DNA of 64,000 bases from Jiella pelagia. GTDB taxonomy: Bacteria; Pseudomonadota; Alphaproteobacteria; Rhizobiales; Rhizobiaceae. Made by a program: the position numbers and the translations under genes. The DNA lies in contig NZ_CP114029.1 in the NCBI RefSeq assembly GCF_026898155.1, positions 5,373,072 to 5,437,071 of the forward strand. Reading direction: 5' to 3'. The notes under the pieces are model-generated. The model was not told the DNA's origin and did no database searches. It was given only the letters and a program-made list of their open reading frames with translations. Below are positions 31,878-41,351 of the stretch, one piece after another; positions within the stretch are counted from its first letter, which is position 1, and each line of letters starts with the position of its first letter.

Positions 31878-32962
31878 GCGCGTTGCCGCTGCAGCCGGGC
31901 TCGACCATCGGCATCGTCGGAGGCGGCCAGCTCGGCCGCATGCTGGCGCTCGCCGCCGCGCGTTTCGGCTACCGGATCGCGGTGCTCGACCCCGACTCGG
32001 GCTGTCCCGCGAGCCAGGTGGCGAACACCACCGTCGTCGGCCCCTATGACGACGAGGCGTGCCTGAAGCGACTCGCCTCGCTCTCCGACGTCGTCACCTA
32101 CGAATTCGAAAACGTCGCCGTCGCGCCGCTGCGCCGCGCACTCGGCGAGACGCCCCTGTCCCCGCCCGCCGAGGCATTGGAAGTTTCCCAGGACCGGGTG
32201 GTCGAAAAGGCGTTTCTCAATGGCATCGGCGTCGCCACCGCCGACTGGCGGGCGATCGACGCGGTCGAGGAACTCGGCCACGCCCTTCTCGAACTCGGCG
32301 GCGACTGCATCCTGAAAACCCGCCGATTCGGCTACGACGGCAAGGGCCAGGCGCGGATCAACGCCCAGACGACCTTCACCGACGCCTTCGAGGCGATCGG
32401 CAGCGCCCCGGCGATCCTCGAAAAGAAGGTGCCCTTCAGCTTCGAGATGTCGGTGGTCGCGGCACGTGGGCGCGGCGGCGAGATCGCTGCCTTCGACCCG
32501 GCCGAAAACGTCCACACCCTCGGCATCCTCAAGACCTCGACCGTTCCCGGCAAGGTCACGCAGGAATTGGCGGCCAGCGCCATGCATGTCGCGGCGAAGA
32601 TCCTAACGCATCTGAACTATGTCGGCGTCATCGGCGTCGAGTTCTTCGTCGGCAGGGACGGCGCGCTTCTCGTCAACGAAATTGCCCCGCGGGTGCACAA
32701 TTCCGGCCACTGGACCGAGGCCGCCTGCCTCGTCTCGCAGTTCGAGCAGCACATCCGTGCCGTCGCCGGCCTGCCGCTGGCCAGCCCCGAGCGGCATTTC
32801 GACTGCGTCATGGAAAATCTGATCGGCGACGACGTCGGCCGCTTCTCCGGACTCGTCACTGAGCCCCGCAGCCTTCTCCACCTCTACGGCAAGGCGGAGA
32901 CGCGCCGCGGCCGCAAGATGGGCCACGTCACCCGCATCACGCCGCGTTCGAGCGGCGTCTGA
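31874..32962 (+). CDS. purK: N5-carboxyaminoimidazole ribonucleotide synthase
   Basis: A 362-residue ATP-grasp enzyme that makes N5-CAIR from AIR, bicarbonate and ATP. It has GIVGGGQLGRMLALAA, FENVAVAPLRRA, ILKTRRFGYDGKGQARI, the metal-binding GVIGVEFFVGRDGALLVNEI and the conserved APRVHNSGHWTEAAC. GTG start inside the end of purE. It forms the purE-purK operon with the small DUF465-like gene. Confidence 0.96.
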   Translation: MSALPLQPGSTIGIVGGGQLGRMLALAAARFGYRIAVLDPDSGCPASQVANTTVVGPYDDEACLKRLASLSDVVTYEFENVAVAPLRRALGETPLSPPAEALEVSQDRVVEKAFLNGIGVATADWRAIDAVEELGHALLELGGDCILKTRRFGYDGKGQARINAQTTFTDAFEAIGSAPAILEKKVPFSFEMSVVAARGRGGEIAAFDPAENVHTLGILKTSTVPGKVTQELAASAMHVAAKILTHLNYVGVIGVEFFVGRDGALLVNEIAPRVHNSGHWTEAACLVSQFEQHIRAVAGLPLASPERHFDCVMENLIGDDVGRFSGLVTEPRSLLHLYGKAETRRGRKMGHVTRITPRSSGV

Positions 32963-33128
32963 GCCCCGATTTTCCGGCGATCGAGCCGGATTTCCGCGTC
33001 ATTGAGATTGACATCATTTCGTCTTCTGGCTATCTCGCAACCATCACGACGCGCCCAAGATGGTGCGCCATTCAACATGCGGCGGAGCGGAAGGACCCGA
33101 TCGTCGCGACGATCGATCCGGTGAAGTC

Positions 33129-33254
33129 ATGAAGATCAAGAATTCCCTGAAGGCTCTGAAGTCCCGCCACCGCGCCAACCGCATGGTTCGCCGCAAGGGA
33201 CGCATCTACATCATCAACAAGGAAGCGCCGCGCTTCAAGGCCCGCCAGGGCTGA
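33129..33254 (+). CDS. ykgO: 50S ribosomal protein L36, type B
   Basis: A 41-residue basic protein beginning MKIKNSLKALKSRHRANRMV, then GRIYIINKEAPRFKARQG. It has no cysteine and so is the zinc-independent L36 paralogue. The start is the ATG after GTGAAGTC; the upstream in-frame ATG at 33060 adds non-conserved sequence. A strong terminator lies 49 bp downstream. The only other small r-protein in the window, L31, is also Cys-free. Confidence 0.94.
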   Translation: MKIKNSLKALKSRHRANRMVRRKGRIYIINKEAPRFKARQG

Positions 33255-33303
33255 AGCCGCCGACCCGGCTGCTTGGCCGGGCGCATAGCGTCGACCTCAT
33301 TGA

Positions 33304-33338
33304 GACCCGCCCGTGGATCCGTCCCGGGCGGGTTTTTT
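33304..33338 (+). terminator. Rho-independent terminator after L36
   Basis: ACCCGCCC...GGGCGGGT forms an 8-bp stem with an 11-base loop and is followed by TTTTTT. It is well placed to end the L36 transcript. Confidence 0.9.
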
Positions 33339-33383
33339 GCGTTGCACCGCTCACGACATCGTCAAATTGACAGCGCCTGGACG

Positions 33384-34176
33384 ATGGACGAACCTTGCCC
33401 CATGCGGTTCACATCATCCATCGCCCTCGCTCTGTCGCTTGCCCTTCCCCTCGCGGCCCCGGCCGCCGCACAGGACGGCGCGCCGCCGACGCTGACGCCG
33501 CCGCCGGGCAGCGAACTCGCGCCGAACGTCGTCCCGCCGCCGGGCGACGACAATTCGCCAATGATCGTTCCGCCGCCGGACGAATCGCCCGACACTGCCC
33601 CGGACGCCTTCGGCAGCGCCCCGCCAGAGGACGGGGATCTGGACGTGGCGCCGACGGACCAGGCGGAGGCTGCCCCCGATCCGGACGAAACCCGCGAGGA
33701 AAAGATCGACCGGCTGTTCTCCGAGGCTCCGCAAGGAGCCGGACGGGTCGAAGGCCGGGCGAATCGCCGCGCGGATCGAGCGGGAATGGCGCCATTCCGG
33801 CAGCGCCACCATCGACCTCCTGATGCAGCGGGCGGCCCAGGCCATGGGCAAGAAGGACAACGCCGCGGCGATGGACGTGCTCGATCAGACGCTGGTCCTC
33901 GATCCCGATTATGCCGAGGCATGGAACCGCCGCGCGACGCTCAATTTCGGCATGGACCGCTGGGGCAAGTCGCTCGCCGATATCGAGCAGACGCTCTCCC
34001 GCGAGCCGCGCCACTGGGGGGCGATGATGGGGCTCGCGATGATTCTCGAACGTCTGGACGAGGATCAGAAGGCCTTCGACACCTACATGCAGGTGCTCGC
34101 CGTCTATCCGGCGCTGAAATCCGCTCAGGATGCGGCGGGGCGCCTTGCGGACAAGATCACCGGACCGGTGATCTGA
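33384..34176 (+). CDS. Secreted TPR-repeat protein (one frameshift in this sequence)
   Basis: About 264 residues. A signal peptide (MRFTSSIALALSLALPLAAP) leads into a Pro-rich region (TLTPPPGSELAPNVVPPPGD). The C-terminal domain has two to three TPR motifs (DLLMQRAAQAMGKKDNAAAM, DYAEAWNRRATLNFGMDRWG, DEDQKAFDTYMQVLAVYP). At 33723-33729 GAGGCTC replaces GAGCTC. One base removed gives LFSELRKEPDGSKAGRIAAR and joins the TPR frame that ends at 34176. The ATG at 33402 is the likelier start, as it begins the signal peptide directly; 33384 is six codons upstream. The role is unknown. Confidence 0.83.
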
Positions 34177-34614
34177 CGGTCCCGTCGCTGCTCTGACTGC
34201 GCATCCCGTGTTCGAGACCGATCGACATCGCGGCCGATGTTGCCCCTGGCGAGGCTCGTGACGACTGATGGCGGCCCACAAGAAATTGATTCCTGCCGCG
34301 GATTGAAAGCCCTCGCGCCTCTTGAGCGTGAGCCCCTTGGCACCGTCGGAAGACCGGGGTTGACGGTAGAAGGCGCGGCTGCGTCAAGCTGCAGCGGCTA
34401 TTCCCGCCCGGCGCGAGTGAGCCAGCTCCAACACCCGGATCAGCTTGTGCTCCGCAACTTGGAAGAAGAACAACAGGAACAGCGATACCGTTTCGTCGGC
34501 TAAAGGCCGGTAATGTTCTGGTAACAAAGATCTCGGAACGATCACCATCCAGCCGAATTGTCCTCCCCGAGTGATGCGCATAGTCGCGTCGCAACAACGA
34601 TTGGAGGAACTCTT
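34177..34614. other. Intergenic region without supported genes
   Basis: These 438 bp separate the TPR gene from a secreted-protein gene. Short frames exist on both strands, but none has a recognisable domain or ribosome-binding site. I see no tRNA or repeat. Confidence 0.4.
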
Positions 34615-35109
34615 ATGAAGAAGACGATTCTCGCAACGACCATTCTCGCATTCACCGCTGCTCCCGCACTGGCGCAGTCGAGTGATGCCGGTTCGAACAC
34701 GACGACGACCGGCCAGAGCAACATGACCAACCAGTCGGAGACGAGCGGCACGACCACCTCGGGCGCCAACGCCAAATCTGGTGTCAGCAACATGTCGGCT
34801 GAGGACATGGTGGCATCCCAGGAGAAGGTGCTCAATGCGCTGAAATCCGCCGGCTACAAGGACGCCTCGATCATGGATGCGGCCTATCTCGTCGGAGCGA
34901 CAACGCCGGATGGCGAGCAGGTCGTCATGATGATCGACACCAGCGGTCGCGTCATGGGTGCCCAGCGTCAGGGTGCGCAGAGCGGGCAGCCGGGTCAGAA
35001 CCAGCAATCGAACATGTCTTCGGACAGCGGTCCCGCCACCGCTACGGATGGGGACGACACCATGACCGGTTCGACCATGACCGACGACGGCAGCGCCTCG
35101 TCTCAGTAA
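34615..35109 (+). CDS. Secreted Ser/Thr/Asn-rich protein of unknown function
   Basis: A 164-residue protein with a clean signal peptide (KKTILATTILAFTAAPALAQ). A low-complexity Ser/Thr/Asn/Gly region comes next, then a small central domain (SAEDMVASQEKVLNALKSAG, then EQVVMMIDTSGRVMG) and another low-complexity tail rich in Gln, Ser and Asp. The central part loosely recalls PepSY-like modules, but this is not firm. It is preceded by GGAGGAAC and followed by a hairpin terminator. It is acidic with no Cys, so probably periplasmic or extracellular. Confidence 0.72.
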   Translation: MKKTILATTILAFTAAPALAQSSDAGSNTTTTGQSNMTNQSETSGTTTSGANAKSGVSNMSAEDMVASQEKVLNALKSAGYKDASIMDAAYLVGATTPDGEQVVMMIDTSGRVMGAQRQGAQSGQPGQNQQSNMSSDSGPATATDGDDTMTGSTMTDDGSASSQ

Positions 35110-35170
35110 TCTGAGAATGGGTCGGCGACCGGACTGATACTCCGCGCATAACCGATCCAGACAACGCTTC

Positions 35171-35200
35171 GCCCGGCGCGACCATCGCGCCGGGCATTTT
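35171..35200 (+). terminator. Rho-independent terminator
   Basis: GCCCGGCGCG-ACCAT-CGCGCCGGGC is a perfect 10-bp stem followed by ATTTT. It ends the preceding secreted-protein transcript and separates it from proVWX. Confidence 0.88.
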
Positions 35201-35368
35201 CGTGTCTGCTGCTCCGGCGGGCCGGTCGGCCCGATCCTGTTGGAGCGTCGAATTGCCCATTCCGCAGAGACTCGACAGCACCGCCTCGATTGCTTAGGTA
35301 CGACCTATGATCATTCCAGCATCCAGAGATGTCCGCCGCATCCGATTGTCGAAGACGAGGCCGTCGAT

Positions 35369-36575
35369 TTGAGTGAAACGAACGCGCTCACGGTACGCAA
35401 CCTTTTCAAAGTGTTTGGCGATCGCCCACAGGACGCGATCGAGGCTCTATCGATCCGGCAAGGACAAGAACCAGATATTCGCCGAGACGGGGATGATGCT
35501 TGGTGTCTCCGACGCCAGCTTCGAGGTGAAGGAAGGCGAAATCTTCGTCGTGATGGGCCTCTCCGGCTCCGGGAAATCCACTCTCGTCCGCATGTTGAAC
35601 CGGCTGATCGCGCCGTCCGCCGGCGAGATCGTGGTCAATGACGCCGACATTGCGAAGATGTCCGAGAAGGAACTCATGGAGTTCCGGCGCAAGCACATTT
35701 CGATGGTCTTCCAGTCCTTCGCGCTTCTGCCGCATCTGACGGTTCTGCAGAACGCCGCCTTCGGCTTGGAGCTGTCCGGTGTGGACGTGCCGACTCGCGA
35801 GAAGCGAGCGAACGTGGCGCTCGAGCAGGTTGGTCTCGGTCCTTACGGCAGCTCCTATCCGAACGAATTGTCCGGCGGTATGCAGCAACGCGTCGGCTTG
35901 GCACGGGCACTCGCCAACGACCCGTCGATCCTCCTGATGGACGAGGCCTTCAGCGCCCTCGACCCGCTGATTCGCTCGGAGATGCAGGACGAGCTTCTGG
36001 AGCTTCAGGCCGAGCAGCGGCGGACCATCGTCTTCATCTCCCACGATCTCGACGAAGCGATGCGCATCGGCGACCGCATCGCCATCATGGAGGGCGGCCG
36101 CGTCGTCCAGGTCGGCACGCCCGACGAGATCCTCAACAATCCGGCCGACGACTACGTCCGCTCCTTCTTCAGGGGCGTCGATGTGACCAGCATTCTCACC
36201 GCCGGCGACATCGCCGCGAAGAAGCAGGTCACCGTTTATGAACGGGACGACAATCTGCGCGGCGCGCTGAAGCGCATCACCGAGGCGGATCGCGATTTTG
36301 CCTATGTCGTCGATGCGAGGCAGCAGTTCCACGGCGTCGTCTCGGTCGCATCCCTCGAGGCGGCGCTGCGGCGTGAAAATGCCGGGATGCAGAGCGCGTT
36401 CCTGCCGGACGTGAAGCCGCTGAAGGCAGACACCAGGATCTCCGAGATCATCGCCCCGGTGGCGGAGTCGCCTTGCGGGCTGCCGGTGGTCGACGATTCG
36501 GGACGCTACCTCGGCGTCATTTCCCGCAGCCGGCTTCTGCGATCGCTCGATCGCGCGGAGACCGCCCATGACTGA
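35369..36575 (+). CDS. proV: Glycine betaine/proline betaine ABC transporter ATPase ProV (one frameshift in this sequence)
   Basis: The energising subunit of a ProU-type importer of compatible solutes. The N-terminal piece (ALTVRNLFKVFGDRPQDAIE) is in one frame. At 35441-35447 GAGGCTC stands for GAGCTC; removing one base gives DAIELYRSGKDKNQIFAETG and the rest. The main frame shows Walker A GLSGSGKST, signature LSGGMQQRVGLARAL, Walker B ILLMDEAFSALDP and two C-terminal CBS domains (~270-400) that sense ionic strength in this family. The likely start is the TTG at 35369. The overall pattern closely follows E. coli ProV. The stop overlaps proW. Confidence 0.93.
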
Positions 36576-37839
36576 TGCGATGTCTGACACCTTGATGAAA
36601 TCCGGCGGCGACAGCGGCGAGATGCTGCTGGCGCAAAACTCCAATCCCTGGGCGACCGGCCCCGCAGCCGGAACAGAGGACGCGGGCAGCGGCGCCGGAG
36701 CATCCCCTGCTCCGGCCGCCCCTCCGGCGCCCGACGCATCTTCCGGCGGCGCTTCGAACCCCTGGGGGTCCGGCGGTGGTTCCGACGCGGCCGGCAGCGC
36801 GGCTACTCCCGCTGCCGGCGGCGTGGATGGCGCGGCGACGCCGGACTGGCTCAGCAACGCCGCTCCCGCGCCGGTGCAGCACTTCGATCCGCTCCATCCC
36901 TTCGACCATTCTGTGATCCCGCTGCAGGTCTGGGTCGAACATCTCCTCGATTGGGTGGTCTCGCAGTTCCGCCCGGTCTTCCAGGCGATCCGCTGGCCGA
37001 TCGACGGCGTTCTGTCCGGCGTCGACGCGCTTTTGCTCGGCACGCCGGCACTCGTCATGCTGGCCTTCATCGGCCTCCTCGCCTGGCAGCTTGCCGGGCC
37101 CCGCCTTGCCATCGGCTCCGTCGTCGCGATGACCTTCGTCGGCCTCATCGGCGCATGGAACGAGGCGATGGTGACGCTGGCGCTGGTCATCACGGCGGTC
37201 TTCTTCTGCGCCGTGGTCGGCCTGCCGCTCGGCATCTGGATCGCCCGCAACGACCGGGTTGCCGGGATCGTACGGCCAATCCTCGATGCCATGCAGACGA
37301 CGCCGGCCTTCGTCTATCTCGTCCCGATCGTCATGCTGTTCGGTATCGGCAACGTGCCCGGCGTCGTGGTGACGATCATCTTCGCGCTCCCACCGCTGGT
37401 GCGCCTGACCAACCTCGGCATCCGCCAGGTGCCGTCGGACCTGATCGAGGCGGCGCGCGCCTTCGGCGCCTCGAAGAGCCAGCTTCTCTACAAGGTGCAG
37501 CTGCCGATCGCCATGCCGACCATCATGGCCGGCCTCAATCAGACGCTGATGCTGGCGCTGTCGATGGTTGTGATCGCCTCGATGATCGCCGTCGGCGGCC
37601 TCGGGCAGATGGTGCTGCGCGGCATCGGCCGCCTCGACATGGGCCTCGCCACCGTCGGCGGCCTCGGCATCGTCATTCTGGCGATCATCATCGACCGGAT
37701 GACCCAGTCGCTCGGCGTCTCGCGCCGCGATCGCGGCAACGTCGCCTGGCACGCGACTGGCCCCATCGGCCTCGTCACCCGGTTCCGCAGCCGCGGCTCC
37801 CACACCGACAAGTCTTCAGCCAGGCCCAAAGAGGCCTGA
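36568..37839 (+). CDS. proW: Glycine betaine/proline betaine ABC transporter permease ProW
   Basis: A 423-residue permease. A long Ala/Pro/Gly-rich cytoplasmic N-terminus (~1-100, including NPWGSGGGSDA and TPDWLSNAAPAPVQHF) is followed by about seven helices. The coupling segment reads PSDLIEAARAFGASKSQLLY, and the C-terminus reads LSMVVIASMIAVGGLGQMVL. It is very similar in layout to E. coli ProW, including the WVVSQFRPVFQ and DAMQTTPAFVYLVPIVMLFG segments. It overlaps proV by 8 bp and is 101 bp ahead of proX. Confidence 0.95.
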   Translation: MTDAMSDTLMKSGGDSGEMLLAQNSNPWATGPAAGTEDAGSGAGASPAPAAPPAPDASSGGASNPWGSGGGSDAAGSAATPAAGGVDGAATPDWLSNAAPAPVQHFDPLHPFDHSVIPLQVWVEHLLDWVVSQFRPVFQAIRWPIDGVLSGVDALLLGTPALVMLAFIGLLAWQLAGPRLAIGSVVAMTFVGLIGAWNEAMVTLALVITAVFFCAVVGLPLGIWIARNDRVAGIVRPILDAMQTTPAFVYLVPIVMLFGIGNVPGVVVTIIFALPPLVRLTNLGIRQVPSDLIEAARAFGASKSQLLYKVQLPIAMPTIMAGLNQTLMLALSMVVIASMIAVGGLGQMVLRGIGRLDMGLATVGGLGIVILAIIIDRMTQSLGVSRRDRGNVAWHATGPIGLVTRFRSRGSHTDKSSARPKEA

Positions 37840-37940
37840 CTGTCCATCGTGGATGGGCGCTTCGCGCCGGTCCGCATTTCACGGCATGCAGCCTCGGCTC
37901 GCGTGCCAAAATCTGTAAAACATGAGACAGGAGATCGAGC

Positions 37941-38967
37941 ATGACCAAACCGATCCGAAAAAGCGCACTTCGGGCGCTCGCAGCTTCGGCCGGCATCGCC
38001 GCGATTCTTGCCACCGGCGCCGCCACCGCTCAGGACATGCCGGGCGAAGGCATCACCGTTACGCCGCTGAAGTCCTCGCTGGCCGGCGAGACCTTCCAGA
38101 CCATGCTGGTCATGAAGGCGCTCGAAGAGCCTCGGCTACACGGTCAACGATATCAAGGAACTCGAATACGCGACGGCCTATGTCGCGGTCGCCAACGGCG
38201 ACGGCACCTTTCTCGCCGACAGCTGGGATCCGCTGCATGCGGACTTCTTCGCCGAGGCCGGCGGCCCCGACAAGCTCTTTCGTGAAGGCGTCTATTCCGA
38301 CAACGCGCTCCAGGGCTACCTGATCGACAAGAAGACGGCCGAAGAGCACAACATCACCAATCTCGGCCAGCTCAAGGATCCCGAGATCGCCAAGCTGTTC
38401 GACACGAACGGCGACGGCAAGGCGGATCTGACCGGCTGCACTCCCGGCTGGGGCTGCGAGAAGGTGATCGAGCATCAGCTGGATGCGTTCGAGCTGCGCG
38501 ACACCGTGACCCACAATCAGGGTTCCTACTCGGCGATCATCGCCGACACGATCTCGCGCTACAAGGACGGCCAGCCGATCCTGTACTACACCTGGACGCC
38601 CTACTGGGTCTCCGGCGTGCTGGTTCCGGGCCAGGACGTCACCTGGCTGAACGTACCGAAGTCCGCCCTTCCCGGCTCGCGCAGCGGCGTCGACACGTCC
38701 CTGCCGGACGGCTCGAACTATGGCTTCGAGGTCAACGTTCAGAAGATCGCCGCCAACAAGGAATTCACGGACGCCAATCCGGCGGCGGCCAAGCTGTTCT
38801 CGATCATGAAGCTGCCGGCCAACGACATCAGCGCCGAGAACCTTCTCATCCAGAACGGTGAGGATTCCGAAGCCGACATCGAGCGTCACGCCGACGCCTG
38901 GATCCAGGGTCATCAGGACACCTGGAACGGATGGCTCGAGGAAGCCCGCGCGGCCGCCTCGCAGTAA
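37941..38967 (+). CDS. proX: Glycine betaine/proline betaine-binding protein ProX (one frameshift in this sequence)
   Basis: Periplasmic solute-binding subunit of the ProU system. It has a signal peptide ending ATGAATAQD, then ETFQTMLVMKALEE. At 38127-38133 GAGCCTC replaces GAGCTC; one base removed gives KALEELGYTVNDIKELEY and the ProX body: ADSWDPLHADFF, GYLIDKKTAEEHNI, GKADLTGCTPGWGCEKVI (conserved Cys pair), YYTWTPYWVSGVLVPG (aromatic betaine box). It ends at 38967 (~341 residues). It closely follows E. coli ProX over its whole length. It is the last gene of proVWX, and a terminator follows. Confidence 0.93.
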
Positions 38968-39382
38968 GCGCAGACGTCACATCTTGTGCATGGAGCGGGC
39001 GGCCTTCGGGCCGCCCGTTTTCGTTCGCAGGGAAGCCTTGGCGCTTCGCCGCGGGGAAAGCTGCTTCGAGTGCCATCGGCGCGACTCGAACCGGCCAGCG
39101 GTCTGGATGTCGGCGCAAGCCATTGACGCGGCGGGATAAGCGACCGCAAATCAGACGTCGCAGATGCTTGTCGGGGGGCGACGCCGCATCACGGGCAGGC
39201 GACCAGGCAAGATGTCTGAATCTCGGGACGCACGAGGCCGACGATGACGTCAGTTCAGGCGCCTCGGGCAATTCAGCCGTCGCGATGGCTATCTGCGCAC
39301 CCGTCATCACTCTCCGGGAAGCGTAGTCTCACGGGGTGAAGCCGGAACGCGAAGCGCGCGATCCGGCTTCCGACGCGCGCGC
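38968..39382. other. proX-pyk convergent intergenic region
   Basis: These 415 bp hold the proX terminator (38996-39022) and otherwise nothing I can support. There is no complete tRNA, domain or repeat. Confidence 0.4.
38996..39022 (+). terminator. Rho-independent terminator after proX
   Basis: CGGGCGGCC-TTC-GGGCCGCCCG forms a strong hairpin followed by TTTTC. It lies 28 bp after the proX stop. Confidence 0.9.
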
Positions 39383-40819
39383 CTAAACCGCTGACAGCCC
39401 GTCAGAGCCGATATAGGCCATGCGCAACAGGTTGGTCGCGCCGGGAGTGCGCAAGGGCACGCCGGCGGTGATGATGACCCGGTCGCCTGACTTGGCGTAT
39501 TTCTGCTCGACGGCGATCCGGCAGGCCCGGTCGACCATGTCGTCGAGGTCCTGGGCATCCTCGGTGACGACGCAGTGCAATCCCCAGACCAGCGACAGCC
39601 GCCGCGCCGTGCCGAGCACCGGTGACAGCGCGACGATCGGGATCTGCGGCCGCTCGCGCGCCGTGCGAAGGCCCGTGGTGCCGGTGGCGGTATAGGTGAC
39701 GATGGCGGCGACGCCGAGCGTCTCGGCCATCTGCCGCGCCGCGAGCGACACAGCATCCGCGCCCGTCGCCTCCGGCTCGGGCCGCTGGGCGAAGATGATG
39801 CCCGGATAGAGCGGATCCTTCTCGACGCACTGGGCGATGCGGTCCATCGTCGCCACCGCCTCGACCGGATAGTCGCCCGCCGCCGATTCGGCCGACAGCA
39901 TGATTGCGTCGGCGCCCTCATAGACCGCGATCGACACGTCCGAGACCTCGGCACGGGTCGGCACGGGGGCGGTGATCATCGATTCCAGCATCTGCGTCGC
40001 CACGACCACCGGCTTGCCGGCCTTGCGGCAGGCTCTGGTGATACGCTTCTGGATACCCGGCACGGTCTCGAGCGGCAGCTCGACGCCGAGATCGCCGCGC
40101 GCCACCATGATCGCGTCGGAGAGTTCGATGATCTCGTCGAGCCGCTCCACCGCCTGGGGCTTTTCGATTTTCGACAAGAGGAATGCCCGGCCGCGGGCGA
40201 TCTTGCGCGCCTCGGCGAGGTCGTCCGGCCGCTGAATGAAGGACAGTGCCACCCAGTCGACATCGGCGGCGAGCACCGCGTCGAGATCTTTCCGGTCCTT
40301 GTCGGTCAGGGCGCCCGTGGCGAGCGTCGTGTCGGGCAGAGAAACGCCCTTGCGATCGGAGATCTTGTCGCCGGCGACCACCTTGCATTCGATGTGGTGG
40401 CTGTCGGTGGCGACACATTCGAGCTGCAGCCGCCCGTCGTCGATCAAGAGCCGGTGGCCAACCTCGACCGCCTCGAGGATCTCCGGATGCGGAAGCTGAA
40501 CCCTGTTTGCGTCGCCGGGCTCGGGATTGTCGTCGAGGGTGAAGGTCTGGCCGAGCGTCAGCGCCACCTTGCCCTCGGCGAACTTGCCGACCCTCAGCTT
40601 CGGTCCCTGCAGGTCGGCGAGGATGCCGATCGGCCGGCCGACATCGGACTCGACCTTGCGGATCCGCCCGACGAGCGCTCGCATCAAGTCGTGGTCCGCA
40701 TGGCTCATATTGATGCGGAAGACGTCGGCCCCCGCCTCGTGCAGCTTGCGGATCATCTCCTCGGACGAGGAGGCAGGCCCCAAGGTCGCGAGGATCTTGA
40801 CCCTTCGGTTGCGTCTCAT
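39383..40819 (-). CDS. pyk: Pyruvate kinase
   Basis: A 478-residue glycolytic enzyme (phosphoenolpyruvate plus ADP to pyruvate plus ATP). It starts RRNRRVKILATLGPASSSEE and carries FRINMSHADHD and GPKLRVGKF. The active-site signature is LLSKIEKPQAVERLDEIIEL and continues AIMVARGDLGVELPLE, followed by MLSAESAAGDYPVEAVATM. The C-terminal allosteric domain ends KSGDRVIITAGVPLRTPGAT. It overlaps the DUF1036 gene by 4 bp. Confidence 0.97.
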   Translation of the reverse strand: MRRNRRVKILATLGPASSSEEMIRKLHEAGADVFRINMSHADHDLMRALVGRIRKVESDVGRPIGILADLQGPKLRVGKFAEGKVALTLGQTFTLDDNPEPGDANRVQLPHPEILEAVEVGHRLLIDDGRLQLECVATDSHHIECKVVAGDKISDRKGVSLPDTTLATGALTDKDRKDLDAVLAADVDWVALSFIQRPDDLAEARKIARGRAFLLSKIEKPQAVERLDEIIELSDAIMVARGDLGVELPLETVPGIQKRITRACRKAGKPVVVATQMLESMITAPVPTRAEVSDVSIAVYEGADAIMLSAESAAGDYPVEAVATMDRIAQCVEKDPLYPGIIFAQRPEPEATGADAVSLAARQMAETLGVAAIVTYTATGTTGLRTARERPQIPIVALSPVLGTARRLSLVWGLHCVVTEDAQDLDDMVDRACRIAVEQKYAKSGDRVIITAGVPLRTPGATNLLRMAYIGSDGLSAV

Positions 40820-41313
40820 TGGTTCCCCGATTCACTTCGTGGCGCTTCGGTGAGCTGCACCATCCAGCTCGCCTGTTCACCGGTGTCGTATTCCCGGAAG
40901 CCCATGCGCTGATAGCCGCGCTTGAGGCAGTCTTCCCGTCCGGTGATCTTGAATTCGTTCTCGGCGATGCAGAGGTTGATCGGCCCTGCCCAGCGGCTGC
41001 GGCCGTCGGCGTCCTCGGCATAGACGTAGTAATAACGCGAGGAGAGTGGCCCTTCGATGATCGACTTGCACGTCGTCGCCGGGATCCGCCACCAGCCTTC
41101 GGTCGCCCAGCCGGCCTCGACCCGGTAGCCGATGGCGACGCCGACGAGCGACTGGGTGCCGTTGCAGACCCTGAAGTCCGCCCGCGCCGCGACCGCCGTC
41201 AAGGGCGCACTCAGCATGAAGCCGGCGGCGGCGAGGAGTGCGAGGCGAAGGGGCTTCGGCAGCGCGACGTTGACGCCTGCAAGCTTCATTTTGGATGTCC
41301 TGAAATCGATCAA
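40816..41313 (-). CDS. Secreted DUF1036 protein
   Basis: A 165-residue protein (157 if it starts at the ATG at 41289). The signal peptide is RLALLAAAGFMLSAPLTAVA. The DUF1036 domain contains ADFRVCNGTQSLVGVAIGYR, WATEGWWRIPATTCKSI and YYYVYAEDADGRSRW, with three or four conserved Cys. The function is unknown. It sits upstream of pyk in one transcription unit (ATGA overlap), an arrangement common in Hyphomicrobiales. Confidence 0.9.
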   Translation of the reverse strand: MIDFRTSKMKLAGVNVALPKPLRLALLAAAGFMLSAPLTAVAARADFRVCNGTQSLVGVAIGYRVEAGWATEGWWRIPATTCKSIIEGPLSSRYYYVYAEDADGRSRWAGPINLCIAENEFKITGREDCLKRGYQRMGFREYDTGEQASWMVQLTEAPRSESGNQ

Positions 41314-41351
41314 CTCTCAATTCCGCAGTTTTTGCGTTGCATCAGGCCCTG

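Noticed and set aside
35406..37292. 628-codon minus-strand frame across proV and proW
   Set aside because: It is a shadow of two well-recognised genes and has no similarity of its own.
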